From positions 1 to 64,000 of the forward strand of contig NZ_UPHT01000148.1 in NCBI RefSeq assembly GCF_900566085.1: a DNA stretch of 64,000 bases, given 5' to 3'. Below are positions 54,676 through 63,513 of this stretch, piece by piece (within the stretch, counting starts at the first letter, position 1; each line of letters starts with the position of its first letter). The position numbers and the translations under genes are program-made. The notes under the pieces are model-generated. The model searched no databases and had not been told where the DNA came from. It worked only from the letters and a program-made list of their open reading frames with translations. The stretch comes from Mycobacterium attenuatum. Its GTDB lineage: Bacteria; Actinomycetota; Actinomycetes; Mycobacteriales; Mycobacteriaceae.

Positions 54676-55157
54676 CGCCGGTGATCTTGGCCGGCGAGTT
54701 GGTCGAGTGCATGATCCACCACGCCGGCGAGCACCCCGAGCCCGTCGCGCACCCCGCCGGGTGAACCCGGCAAATTGACGATCAACGATTCGCCGGCGAC
54801 GCCGCACACCCCGCGCGACAACACTGACGTCGGAACCTTCGGCAGCCCCGAGTGACGGATCGCGTCGGCCAAACCGGGGATGACGAAATCCAGCACCGCC
54901 ACGGTCTGTTCCGGAGTGGTGTCGGTCGGCGAGATACCGGTGCCGCCGGACGTGACGATCAGGTCGACCCTCGCCTCGACCGCGTTGTGCAGCGCCTCAC
55001 CGACCGGATTCCCGTCGGCGACCACCTCCGACTCGACGGGCGAAAACCCGCGCTGCGCCAGCCATTCGGTGATGATCGGCCCGCATTCATCGGTGTAAAC
55101 GCCCGACGATGCGCGAGTCGACGCGATGATGACCCGGGCAGACCGCGCGCCGGTCAC
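54672..55157 (-). CDS. mog: Molybdopterin adenylyltransferase Mog
   Basis: A 161-residue MogA/MoaB-fold protein that activates molybdopterin with ATP before metal insertion. Signature segments are VTSGGTGISPTDTTPE and GVCGVAGESLIVNLPGSPGGVRDGL. GTG 55157 overlaps the moaC2 stop by 4 bp. Confidence 0.92.
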   Translation of the reverse strand: MTGARSARVIIASTRASSGVYTDECGPIITEWLAQRGFSPVESEVVADGNPVGEALHNAVEARVDLIVTSGGTGISPTDTTPEQTVAVLDFVIPGLADAIRHSGLPKVPTSVLSRGVCGVAGESLIVNLPGSPGGVRDGLGVLAGVVDHALDQLAGQDHRR

Positions 55158-55645
55158 CGTTCCCAGCTTCCGCTACGGCCGCCCTCTTTGCGAAGCACGC
55201 GGATGTCGTCGATCCGGGCGGCCGGGTCGACCGCTTTGATCATGTCGTAGAGCGTCAGAGCCGCCACGCTGACCGCGGTCAGCGCCTCCATTTCGACCCC
55301 CGTTCGATCGGTGCTGCGAACCGTTGCGGCGATCTCGATGTCCGACTCGCCGATGGTGAAGTCGACATCGACACCGGTGAGCGCGAGCTGATGGCACAGC
55401 GGAATAAGGTCGCTGGTGCGCTTGGCTGCCATAATGCCCGCCACCCGTGCGGTAGCCAGCGCGTCACCTTTGGGTAAGCCTCCGGTGGAGATCAGCGCCA
55501 CCACCTCCGTCGAGGTGCGTAAGGCGCCGGCAGCGACGGCCGTGCGCCGGGTGGCCGACTTGTTCGTCACGTCGACCATGTGCGCGGCTCCCCGCTCATC
55601 CAGGTGCGACAGTCCGCCCGAGTGCAAGTCGGACCCCCTGGCCAT
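55154..55645 (-). CDS. moaC2: Cyclic pyranopterin phosphate synthase MoaC2
   Basis: A 163-residue enzyme that rearranges 3',8-cyclo-GTP to precursor Z. Family motifs are MVDVTNKSATRRTAVAAG, AGIMAAKRTSDLIPLCHQLAL, GVEMEALTAVSVAALTLYDMIKAVD and the C-terminal RKEGGRSG. The N-terminal 20 residues vary. Ten bases separate it from the upstream Rv0863-like gene. Confidence 0.93.
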   Translation of the reverse strand: MARGSDLHSGGLSHLDERGAAHMVDVTNKSATRRTAVAAGALRTSTEVVALISTGGLPKGDALATARVAGIMAAKRTSDLIPLCHQLALTGVDVDFTIGESDIEIAATVRSTDRTGVEMEALTAVSVAALTLYDMIKAVDPAARIDDIRVLRKEGGRSGSWER

Positions 55646-55655
55646 CGGCGGAGTC

Positions 55656-55862
55656 CTACCTGTTGACGACCGTCACCGGATGGAGGTACGGGAGGTCATC
55701 GGCGGCCAACGGGAACGCCAGCTCGCCGAAGGGTGACAACGCACCCGTGCGGTCGGTCACCAGTTCGCTTACCGCATGATCGTCCGGGTCGGTGGTCGGC
55801 CAGCCGTTGTCTACGTAGTTGGTCTTGCGCGCCTTGCCGTCATTGTCAGCCACGGCATCCAT
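55656..55862 (-). CDS. Small hypothetical protein (Rv0863-like)
   Basis: A protein of about 68 residues (MDAVADNDGKARKTNYVDNGWP), acidic, with no known domain. ATG 55862 is my preferred start; longer versions are possible. It heads the moaC2 operon, 62 bp from the divergent Rv0862c-like gene. Confidence 0.7.
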   Translation of the reverse strand: MDAVADNDGKARKTNYVDNGWPTTDPDDHAVSELVTDRTGALSPFGELAFPLAADDLPYLHPVTVVNR

Positions 55863-55924
55863 TCTGACAGGTCTTGCTGCCGCCCGCGGCGCAAGGTCGC
55901 AAGTCGGGCCTACGCTGATCAGCA

Positions 55925-58201
55925 ATGCCTGAGCAAGCCCCGACCGAACACACTCCGGAGATCCCGCTGGGGTCCTGGCTGGCCGAACTACCCGACGAAC
56001 GGCTGATCCAGCTGCTGGAACACCGCCCGGATCTAGCTCAGCCGCCACCTGGCAGCATCGCCGCACTGGCAGCGCGCGCCCAGGCCCGGCAGTCGGTCAA
56101 GGCCGCCACCGACGACCTCGACTTCCTGCGACTGGCAGTGCTGGACGCCCTGCTGGTGCTGCAAGCCGACACCGCGCCGGTGCCGGTCGCCAAGCTGCTG
56201 TCGTTGATCGGCGACCGCGCCGGCGAAGCCGACGTCGTCGATGCGCTGGCCGACCTCAAGCAACGAGCCCTGGTCTGGGGCGACAGCGCGGTGCGGGTCG
56301 CCGGCGACACCGACACGGCGCTGCCGTGGTACCCGGGCCAAGTCACGCTCGAATACGGCTCATCCACCGGAGACCAGATCGTCGAGCTGATCGCCCGGCT
56401 CGACGAGGCTCAGCGCGACGTGCTGGAGAAACTCGTCGAAGGCTCCCCCATGGGACGCACTCGCGACGCCGCACCCGGCGCACCTCCCGACCGCCCGGTG
56501 GCCCGGCTGCTCGCCGTGGGGCTGCTGCGGCGCGTCGACGCCCAGACGGTGATCATGCCCCGCCAAGTCGGGCAGGTGCTCCGCGGCGAGGAACCCGGTC
56601 CGACGCAGCTGACCGCACCCGATCCGGTGCTGTCGACCACCGCGGCCGGCGACGTCGACGCCGCGGCCGCCGGAGCCGTCATCGACCTGCTACGCGAGAT
56701 CGACGTCCTGCTGCAGAACCTCAGCGTCACACCGGTTCCCGAGCTGCGCACCGGCGGGCTCGGAGTCCGCGAAATCAAGCGGCTGACCAAGGTCACCGGG
56801 ATCGACGAACCACGTCTGGGTCTGCTCCTCGAGGTGGTGGCCGCGGCCGGGCTCATCGCCGGCGGCATGCCCGAACCGCTGCCGTCCCACGGTGAGGGAC
56901 CGTATTGGGCGCCGACGCCGGCCGCCGACCGATTCACCGGCTTGTCCCCGGCCGAGCGGTGGCACCTGCTGGCCCGCACCTGGCTCGACCTGCCGGGCCG
57001 GCCGGCGCTGATCGGCAGCCGCGGCCCGGACGGCAAACCCTATGCCGCCTTGAGCGATTCGCTGTTCTCGACAGCGGCGCCGCTGGATCGGCGGCTGTTG
57101 CTGAGCATGCTCGCCGAGCTGCCGGCCGGCGCCGGTGTCGATGCGGCAACCGCCTCGGCAGCCTTGATCTGGCGTCGACCGCGCTGGAGCCGGCGATTAC
57201 AGCCCGGGCCGGTAGGGGACCTGCTGACCGAAGCCCACACGCTGGGCCTGGTGGGCCGCGGAGCGATCAGCACGCCCGGCCGTACGCTGCTGGACCACGT
57301 CCGGGACGCCGGGGACTCCGCCGTCGTGATCGACGCGATGACCCGGGCACTGCCCAAGCCGATCGACCACTTCCTGGTCCAAGCGGACCTTACCGTCGTG
57401 GTACCGGGCCCGCTGCAACGCGAACTCGCCGATCAGCTGGCTACCGTCGCCACCGTCGAGTCGGCCGGCGCGGCAATGGTGTATCGGGTCAGCGAGCAAT
57501 CCATCCGGCATGCGCTCGACATCGGCAAGAACCGCGACTGGATGCACGCGTTCTTCGCCGGCCACTCCAAAACACCGGTGCCGCAGGGACTTACCTACCT
57601 GATCGATGATGTCGCACGCCGTCACGGACAACTTCGGATAGGCGTGGCCGCGTCGTTCGTGCGATGTGAGGACCCCGCCCTGTTGGCCCAGGCCGTCACC
57701 GCCGCCGGGGACGTGCAGCTGCGGGCACTGGCACCGACGGTGGCGGTGTCGCCTGCACCCGTTGCCGATGTGCTGACGGCCTTGCGGAATGCCGGCTTTG
57801 CCCCGGCGGCCGAGGATTCCACCGGCGCGATCGTCGACGTCCGGACGCGCGGCGCCCGCGTGCCCGCACCGAATCAACGCCGGCCCTACCGCCCGCCGCC
57901 GCGGCCCAGCAGCGAGACGCTGCATGCGGTGGTCGCGGTATTGCGTAAAGTCACCACGGCGCCGTTCGGCAATATCCGCGTCGATCCGGCCGTCGCCATG
58001 TCGCTGCTGCAGCGCGCGATAAGAGACGAGGCTACGGTGTTGATCGGCTACCTCGACGCCGCCGGCGTGGCCACCCAGCGGGTGGTGTCGCCGATCGTGG
58101 TCCGGGGCGGGCAGTTGATGGCTTTCGACTCGTCGTCGGGGAAGGTGCGTGATTTCGCCATCCATCGCATCACCTCGGTGCTGTCGGTCGACGACCGATA
58201 A
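55925..58201 (+). CDS. Helicase-associated protein (Rv0862c-like, XPB partner)
   Basis: A 758-residue protein that precedes the XPB helicase in mycobacteria. It has the helicase C-terminal/XPB-Ssl2-associated N-domain architecture: alpha-rich repeats (LLEHRPDLAQPPPGSIAALAARAQAR), a middle proline/alanine region and a C-terminal domain (LHAVVAVLRKVTTAPFGNIRVDPAVAMSLLQRAI). No Walker motif is visible, so it is likely an adaptor or DNA-binding partner. Its TAA overlaps the ATG of the following 25-codon ORF. Confidence 0.85.
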   Translation: MPEQAPTEHTPEIPLGSWLAELPDERLIQLLEHRPDLAQPPPGSIAALAARAQARQSVKAATDDLDFLRLAVLDALLVLQADTAPVPVAKLLSLIGDRAGEADVVDALADLKQRALVWGDSAVRVAGDTDTALPWYPGQVTLEYGSSTGDQIVELIARLDEAQRDVLEKLVEGSPMGRTRDAAPGAPPDRPVARLLAVGLLRRVDAQTVIMPRQVGQVLRGEEPGPTQLTAPDPVLSTTAAGDVDAAAAGAVIDLLREIDVLLQNLSVTPVPELRTGGLGVREIKRLTKVTGIDEPRLGLLLEVVAAAGLIAGGMPEPLPSHGEGPYWAPTPAADRFTGLSPAERWHLLARTWLDLPGRPALIGSRGPDGKPYAALSDSLFSTAAPLDRRLLLSMLAELPAGAGVDAATASAALIWRRPRWSRRLQPGPVGDLLTEAHTLGLVGRGAISTPGRTLLDHVRDAGDSAVVIDAMTRALPKPIDHFLVQADLTVVVPGPLQRELADQLATVATVESAGAAMVYRVSEQSIRHALDIGKNRDWMHAFFAGHSKTPVPQGLTYLIDDVARRHGQLRIGVAASFVRCEDPALLAQAVTAAGDVQLRALAPTVAVSPAPVADVLTALRNAGFAPAAEDSTGAIVDVRTRGARVPAPNQRRPYRPPPRPSSETLHAVVAVLRKVTTAPFGNIRVDPAVAMSLLQRAIRDEATVLIGYLDAAGVATQRVVSPIVVRGGQLMAFDSSSGKVRDFAIHRITSVLSVDDR

Positions 58202-58278
58202 TGGAACCCATGACCGGCGACGACGAAGGAGTCCAGGTGGCGCTACCAGAGGCTGACCAGGGGGTGGGGCGTCGGTGA
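58201..58278 (+). CDS. 25-residue small ORF coupling Rv0862c-like and xpb
   Basis: The ATG at 58201 overlaps the upstream TAA as TAATG. The ORF (MEPMTGDDEGVQVALPEADQ, then GVGRR) ends in TGA at 58276-58278, which overlaps the xpb GTG start at 58275 as GTGA. It fills the whole gap between the two genes. Whether the peptide is functional is unknown; its evident effect would be to carry ribosomes from one gene to the next. Confidence 0.5.
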   Translation: MEPMTGDDEGVQVALPEADQGVGRR

Positions 58279-59924
58279 GCGACGGGCCGTTGATCGTTCA
58301 GTCCGACAAGACGGTGCTGCTCGAAGTCGACCATGAACTGGCCGGTGCCGCGCGCGCCGCCATCGCGCCGTTCGCCGAGCTGGAACGCGCGCCCGAGCAC
58401 GTGCACACCTACCGCATTACCCCGCTCGCGTTGTGGAATGCCCGCGCCGCCGGCCACGACGCCGAACAGGTCGTCGATGCGCTGGTGAGTTTCTCCCGCT
58501 ATGCCGTGCCGCAGCCGCTGCTGGTCGACATCGTCGACACCATGGCCCGGTATGGGCGGCTACAACTGGTCAAGAATCCTGCCCACGGCCTGACCCTGGT
58601 CAGCCTGGATCGTGCGGTGCTCGAGGAAGTGCTGCGCAACAAGAAGATCGCTCCGATGCTGGGCGCCCGCATCGACCAGGACACGGTCATCGTGCACCCC
58701 AGCGAGCGGGGCCGGGTCAAGCAGCTGTTACTCAAGATCAGTTGGCCCGCAGAAGATCTCGCGGGCTACGTCGACGGTGAGGCACATCCGATCAGCCTGC
58801 AGCAGGACGGCTGGCAACTGCGCGATTATCAGCAGATGGCCGCGGACTCGTTCTGGTCCGGAGGCTCCGGGGTGGTGGTACTGCCCTGCGGTGCGGGCAA
58901 GACGCTGGTCGGCGCGGCCGCAATGGCCAAAGCCCAAGCCACCACCCTGATCCTGGTCACCAACATCGTGGCGGCACGGCAGTGGAAGCGCGAGCTGGCC
59001 GCCCGCACCTCACTGACCGAGGAGGAGATCGGTGAATACTCCGGGGAACGCAAGGAGATTCGGCCGGTCACCATATCGACGTATCAGATGATCACCCGTC
59101 GCACCAAGGGCGAATACCGGCATCTGGAGCTCTTCGACAGCCGCGACTGGGGGCTGATCATCTACGACGAGGTGCACCTGCTGCCGGCGCCGGTGTTCCG
59201 GATGACCGCCGACCTGCAGTCCAAGCGGCGCCTCGGCCTGACCGCCACGTTGATCCGCGAAGACGGCCGCGAGGGCGACGTCTTCTCCCTCATCGGTCCG
59301 AAGCGTTACGACGCGCCGTGGAAAGATATTGAGGCGCAAGGCTGGATCGCGCCGGCGGAGTGCGTCGAAGTTCGAGTGACGATGACCGACAACGAGCGAA
59401 TGACGTACGCCACCGCCGAACCCGAGGAGCGCTACCGGCTGTGCTCGACGGTGCACACCAAAATCGCTGTGGTCAAGTCGATTCTGGGCAAACACCCGGG
59501 TGAGCAGACGCTGGTCATCGGCGCTTACCTCGATCAGCTCGAGGAGCTGGGCGCAGAGCTCAACGCTCCGGTGATCCAGGGATCGACCAGGACCAGCGAA
59601 CGCGAGGCGTTGTTCGACGCCTTCCGTCGCGGTGAAATCTCCACGCTGGTGGTGTCCAAGGTGGCCAACTTCTCCATCGACCTTCCGGAAGCCTCTGTGG
59701 CGGTTCAGGTTTCGGGAACGTTCGGTTCGCGCCAGGAAGAGGCACAGCGGTTGGGCCGGCTGCTGCGTCCCAAGTCCGACGGCGGCGGCGCCATCTTCTA
59801 CTCGGTGGTGGCCCGCGACAGTCTCGATGCCGAATACGCCGCGCACCGGCAGCGCTTTCTCGCCGAGCAAGGTTACGGCTACATCATCCGCGACGCCGAC
59901 GACCTGCTGGGGCCGGCCATTTAG
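58275..59924 (+). CDS. ercc3: XPB/ERCC3-type DNA helicase (Rv0861c-like)
   Basis: A 549-residue SF2 helicase related to human XPB. An N-terminal damage-recognition-like domain (residues 1-170) is followed by the helicase core. Walker A is PCGAGKT at 204-210, the DEVH box is at 298-301, and the XPB-specific RED motif is R328-E-D330 in LIREDGRE. C-terminal motifs include STLVVSKVANFSIDLPEA and GSRQEEAQRLGRLLRPK. It should unwind DNA 3' to 5' in repair. GTG 58275 is coupled to the small ORF. Confidence 0.95.
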   Translation: MSDGPLIVQSDKTVLLEVDHELAGAARAAIAPFAELERAPEHVHTYRITPLALWNARAAGHDAEQVVDALVSFSRYAVPQPLLVDIVDTMARYGRLQLVKNPAHGLTLVSLDRAVLEEVLRNKKIAPMLGARIDQDTVIVHPSERGRVKQLLLKISWPAEDLAGYVDGEAHPISLQQDGWQLRDYQQMAADSFWSGGSGVVVLPCGAGKTLVGAAAMAKAQATTLILVTNIVAARQWKRELAARTSLTEEEIGEYSGERKEIRPVTISTYQMITRRTKGEYRHLELFDSRDWGLIIYDEVHLLPAPVFRMTADLQSKRRLGLTATLIREDGREGDVFSLIGPKRYDAPWKDIEAQGWIAPAECVEVRVTMTDNERMTYATAEPEERYRLCSTVHTKIAVVKSILGKHPGEQTLVIGAYLDQLEELGAELNAPVIQGSTRTSEREALFDAFRRGEISTLVVSKVANFSIDLPEASVAVQVSGTFGSRQEEAQRLGRLLRPKSDGGGAIFYSVVARDSLDAEYAAHRQRFLAEQGYGYIIRDADDLLGPAI

Positions 59925-59947
59925 CCAAGCTGGGGCACCTCCCGCTT

Positions 59948-60007
59948 GCGAGCAGCCGCAAAAGGCCCCGAAAACCGCGGTTTTCGGGGCCTTTTGCGGC
60001 TGCTCGC
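59948..60007. terminator. Perfect 60-bp palindrome between convergent genes
   Basis: The left half starts GCGAGCAGCCGCAAAAG at 59948 and its 30 bases are exactly the reverse complement of the right half, with no loop and centre CCGCGG. It lies between the xpb stop and the stop of the decayed thiolase gene. It shares its outer 16-17 bp with the hairpin at 24332-24391, so it is a member of a repeated bidirectional terminator family. Confidence 0.85.
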
Positions 60008-60008
60008 G

Positions 60009-61005
60009 CTAGGTGGACAGGATCGTCGCCGACGCGGTGCCAGGTGCGCGGTATACCTGCGCCAGCCCGACGCGCGGATTGCCGGGGATCTGACGTTCGC
60101 CGGCATCGCCGCGCAGCTGACGCACCAGCTCGTGCATCTGGCGCAGCCCCGACGCGCCGATCGGCTCACCGTTGGCGATCAGCCCGCCGTCGGTGTTGAC
60201 CGCATAGAGCCGTGGATCTCGGTGGCACCGTCGGCGACCAGCTTCTCCTGCTCGCCGTCGGCGCACAGGCCCGTCTCGGCCATGTGGATGACCTCGGCGC
60301 CGGCATCGGTGTCCTGCAGTTGAGCGATGTCGACGTCGTCGGGCCCGATTCCCGCGGCCTCGAACGCGGCCCGGGCCGCGTACGCAGTCGGTGACGCATC
60401 CTCGTCCAGCGGAGCCGACGTGGCGTGCACTTCATAGGCGCCGTAGCGGCGGGTGCGTATCTCGCAGGCACGCACGTACACCGGTTTGTCGGTGAACTTG
60501 TGCGCCATGTCGGCGCGGCACGTGATGACCGCGGCGGCGCCCTCGTCGGGCGCGCAGAACATGTATTGGGTCAGCGGGTAGTTGAGTACCGCCGAGTTGA
60601 GAATCTCTTCTTCGGAAATTGCGTTGCGACGAAAGGCATTCGGATTCATAACGCCGTTGCGGTAGTTCTTGGCGGCGACCTTGGCCAGGGGCACCCGAGA
60701 GATGTTGTGGTCGTGGAGATACTTATTGGCTTTCATGCCGAAGAATTTGGTGGTGACGAACTGGCCGTTCTGCGCATACCACTGCGGCAGCGCGAGTTTG
60801 GCCGGATCGTCGGTGAAGGCACCGCGGGGGTGCTTGTCCATGCCGATGGCGATGCCGATGTCGTACTTGCCCAGCCGGATGGTGTCTGCGGTCTGCTGGA
60901 TGGCACTTGCGGCGGTGGCACAGGCGTTGAACACGTCGGTGAACGGAATGCCGGTCAGCCCGACCAGCCGGGTCACCGCGTCGGGGTTGGATACCGTCCG
61001 TCGTC
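60009..61005 (-). pseudogene. Thiolase/lipid-transfer-type acetyltransferase, truncated and frameshifted
   Basis: A thiolase-like (SCP-x/Ltp) protein lacking its N-terminal part. Homology begins inside the protein at SNPDAVTRLVGLTGIPFTDVFNACATAAS (the active Cys is in NACATAAS) and continues to about 60215. A frame change follows, and homology ends as YAVNTDGGLIANGEPIGASG and VYRAPGTASATILST with TAG at 60009. The N-terminus was lost together with the end of the upstream DUF35 gene. Confidence 0.75.
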
Positions 61006-61365
61006 AACGCCACCATGGTCAGTTTCGACCTCCTGGCCGAATTGCAGCTTGGCCGGGTCGTTTTCGGTCAGCCTCCCCTCGACTCGGATCAGATCGCCCA
61101 GCTGCACCAGGCCCATGCCGACCGGCACGAAGTCCGTGCCGGTCGGCCCGGCATAGGGAGGCCCGGGCGGGAAGCCCTGGGTGGTCCATGCCACGAGCGT
61201 GCCGCGGCGCGGCAACAACACCTCGCCCATGTCGGCTCCGCTGCACCGCGGACACCACTGCTGCACCGGGAAGGTCGTGGCACCACAGTCGCCGCAGCGG
61301 CTCCCGATCAAGCGCGGGTCGTCGTTCGGCCAGGTCGAGACGTCGGGGGCCAGTGCTTTCCGCAT
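60973..61365 (-). pseudogene. DUF35 OB-fold zinc-ribbon protein, C-terminus lost
   Basis: The start is ATG 61365 (MRKALAPDVSTWPNDDPRL). The zinc ribbon CGDCGATTFPVQQWCPRC and the OB-fold VPVGMGLVQLGDLIRVEGRL are intact. After FGQEVE the frame shifts; in the other frame LTMVALTTD is the expected continuation, but then the sequence jumps into the middle of the thiolase gene. A deletion has joined the two genes. DUF35 proteins normally work as partners of Ltp-type thiolases. Confidence 0.7.
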
Positions 61366-61562
61366 CGCGGGATCCTTCGTCGTCGGCCGCAGAATAAGGT
61401 GCTTTACCACAAGTACAACAGCATTCGACACAATCGGAAATATCATTCTCACTATCGTGCGCCCTCGGTTCGACCAGCCGCTACCCGCGGCCAACCACCC
61501 TGGCGCTATCTTCTTTCAGATCGCCACTACCGGCCAAACTCAACCTATGCGAGGACACGACG

Positions 61563-61856
61563 ATGCCGATCACGGTGATACTTGAACTCCGGCTAAAGCC
61601 CGAAGCAGTGCTTGCGGCGCGCGAGGTCATGAGCCGGGCACTGCGAGACACCCGGGCGTTCGACGGCAACCTCGGTACCGACGTGCTGGTCGATCAGGAC
61701 GACGAAGCCCACTGGCTGATCTACGAACTCTGGGACACCGTCGAGCACGACGAGGCCTACCGCAGATTCCGCGCCGGCGAAGGCCGGCTGACGGAGCTTC
61801 CGCCGCTGCTCGCCGCGCCTCCCGTCAAGACCAGGTACACGACTACCGACATCTGA
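61563..61856 (+). CDS. Antibiotic biosynthesis monooxygenase-domain (ABM) protein
   Basis: A 97-residue ferredoxin-like-fold protein. The strand VILELRLKPEAVLAAREVM and the motif LVDQDDEAHWLIYELWDTVEHDEAYRRF are typical of the ABM family (YgiN-type quinol monooxygenases and related). GAGGACA precedes ATG 61563. The substrate is unknown. Confidence 0.85.
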   Translation: MPITVILELRLKPEAVLAAREVMSRALRDTRAFDGNLGTDVLVDQDDEAHWLIYELWDTVEHDEAYRRFRAGEGRLTELPPLLAAPPVKTRYTTTDI

Positions 61857-61895
61857 CGCCGAACCGGCCCGGTTACCGGTGCGGCATCAAGGCAA

Positions 61896-62879
61896 TCAAC
61901 TCAGCGCCGGAATCACCTCACGTTCGAAAAGCTCGATGCCCGAACGGTCGTAGGCGGCCTCGGGGAAATAGCAGATGGCGTAGTCACACCCCAGGTCGCG
62001 GGTCTTGGCCAGCTGCCCGATCACCTGTTCCGGCGTGCCCGTCGCCGCATCCGAAAGGTTGCCGACCATCGAATCCACAAGGGCCTCAGGCACATAGCCG
62101 ACCAAGCGGTCGTGAACCCGCTGCAACCGGTCTTTGACATCGGTGTCGGAGGCGCCGACGACGGCGGTGAAGTTGGCCGACCGAACGATGGCGTCGAAGT
62201 CAGTGCCCACGTCTTGGCAGTGCTGCGCCAGCAGCTCCGACTTGCGGGCGAATGCGCTGGGCTCCGGCGCGAAGTTGGTGTACTGGGCGTACTTCGCCGC
62301 GATGCGCAACGTGACCTTTTCCCCACCGCCGGCAATCCAGAGCGGAATCCCATTAACTTGCAATGGCTTTGGCGCTACTACCGCCCCATCCACCCGGTAG
62401 TGCGCGCCGCTGAAAGTCACCTTGCCGTAGCGCCAGGCGTCCCGCATGATCTGCACGCCTTCGTCCAACCGCGCCAACCGTACCCTGGCCGACGGAAAAC
62501 CGTAACCGTAAGCGCGCCATTCGTGTTCGTACCATCCGGCGCCGATGCCCATCTGAATCCGCCCGCCGGAAATGATATCGGCGGTGGCCGCCACCTTGGC
62601 CAGGTAGACAGGGTTGCGGTAGCTCATCGCGGTGCACATCTGGCCCAGTTTGATCCGCGACGTGGTGGCGGCGTAGGCCGCCACCAGCGACCACGCCTCA
62701 TGAGTGGCTTCATCGGTGGGCAGCGGGACGGTGTGAAAGTGGTCGTAGACCCACAGTGAATCCCAGGCGCTACCGTCGGCGTAGGTGGCTAAGTCGCGCA
62801 TGACAGCCCAATGCTTTTCGGGGGGAATGCCGACCAGATCCATTCGCCAGCCTTGCGGGATGAAAAGTCCAAAGCGCAT
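61896..62879 (-). CDS. LLM-class (luciferase-like) F420-dependent oxidoreductase
   Basis: A 327-residue TIM-barrel enzyme. The family start MRFGLFIPQGWRMDL, WDSLWVYDHFHTVPLPT, KLGQMCTAMSYRNPVYLAKVAATADIISGGRIQMGIGAGWYEHEW and WIAGGGEKVTLRIAAKYAQYTNF identify the LLM superfamily, which in mycobacteria uses coenzyme F420 (or FMN). The substrate is unknown. It ends convergent with the ABM gene. Confidence 0.9.
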   Translation of the reverse strand: MRFGLFIPQGWRMDLVGIPPEKHWAVMRDLATYADGSAWDSLWVYDHFHTVPLPTDEATHEAWSLVAAYAATTSRIKLGQMCTAMSYRNPVYLAKVAATADIISGGRIQMGIGAGWYEHEWRAYGYGFPSARVRLARLDEGVQIMRDAWRYGKVTFSGAHYRVDGAVVAPKPLQVNGIPLWIAGGGEKVTLRIAAKYAQYTNFAPEPSAFARKSELLAQHCQDVGTDFDAIVRSANFTAVVGASDTDVKDRLQRVHDRLVGYVPEALVDSMVGNLSDAATGTPEQVIGQLAKTRDLGCDYAICYFPEAAYDRSGIELFEREVIPALS

Positions 62880-62900
62880 AGCTGGGACTTTAGCCCGGCG

Positions 62901-63437
62901 TTACACACCTAATGCGGCTAATGCCGCTTCCACCGAGCAAGTTCGCAACCCCATGCGCGGCGCATCGGGAAACTGCAGACAACAGTCCTGCAATCCGCCG
63001 AATGCCAGCACCGCACGAGCCGCCTGCGCGAGTGTGGGTAGCGGGCCGAATACCAGCTTGCCGAGCCGCTCACGCCAGCCCAGCACCGTGTTGATGAGCC
63101 CCAGATCGGCGAGCATCGTTAATTCGGCCGCCACCAGCATGAGGTCTTGGCGGTGCCGGTAGTGAAAATCGAAGTAGCCCTCCAGCAATTCGCGGGCATC
63201 GCAGTCGCCACGGTTTTCCCGATCGGCGACGAACCGCTCACCCTCCTCGATCAGTGGCACCACGATGCTGCGCACCAGGTCTTCGCGGGAGCCGAAGTGG
63301 TAGTAGAGCGCGGGCTTGGTAATTCCCAACTCGTCGGCGATGTCTTGCAGGCTGGTTCGCTGCACCCCTTGGCGCAGGAAGAGCTCCCGGGCGACCTCCT
63401 GGATTCGTTGCCTGGTGTCCGACCTGGGCTTGGTCAC
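62901..63437 (-). CDS. TetR-family regulator
   Basis: A 178-residue repressor-type protein. The HTH is RIQEVARELFLRQGVQRTSLQDIADELGITKPALYYHFGSREDLVRSI. The GTG at 63437 is used. It is divergent from the FAD monooxygenase, with a 20-bp inverted repeat between them, so it probably controls both. The ligand is unknown. Confidence 0.9.
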   Translation of the reverse strand: MTKPRSDTRQRIQEVARELFLRQGVQRTSLQDIADELGITKPALYYHFGSREDLVRSIVVPLIEEGERFVADRENRGDCDARELLEGYFDFHYRHRQDLMLVAAELTMLADLGLINTVLGWRERLGKLVFGPLPTLAQAARAVLAFGGLQDCCLQFPDAPRMGLRTCSVEAALAALGV

Positions 63438-63450
63438 GTCGCAAGGGTAA

Positions 63451-63503
63451 CTGACTTAACGGTTGGTAAGCACGGGTGTTAGCCTTACCGAACGTTAAGT
63501 CAG
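63451..63503. promoter_or_regulatory. Inverted repeat, candidate TetR operator
   Basis: The left arm 63451-63470 (CTGACTTAACGG then TTGGTAAG) and right arm 63484-63503 are complementary at 18 of 20 positions, with a 13-bp spacer. It fills most of the 76-bp gap between the TetR gene and the divergent FAD monooxygenase. Confidence 0.75.
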
Positions 63504-63513
63504 CGAGGCAACC

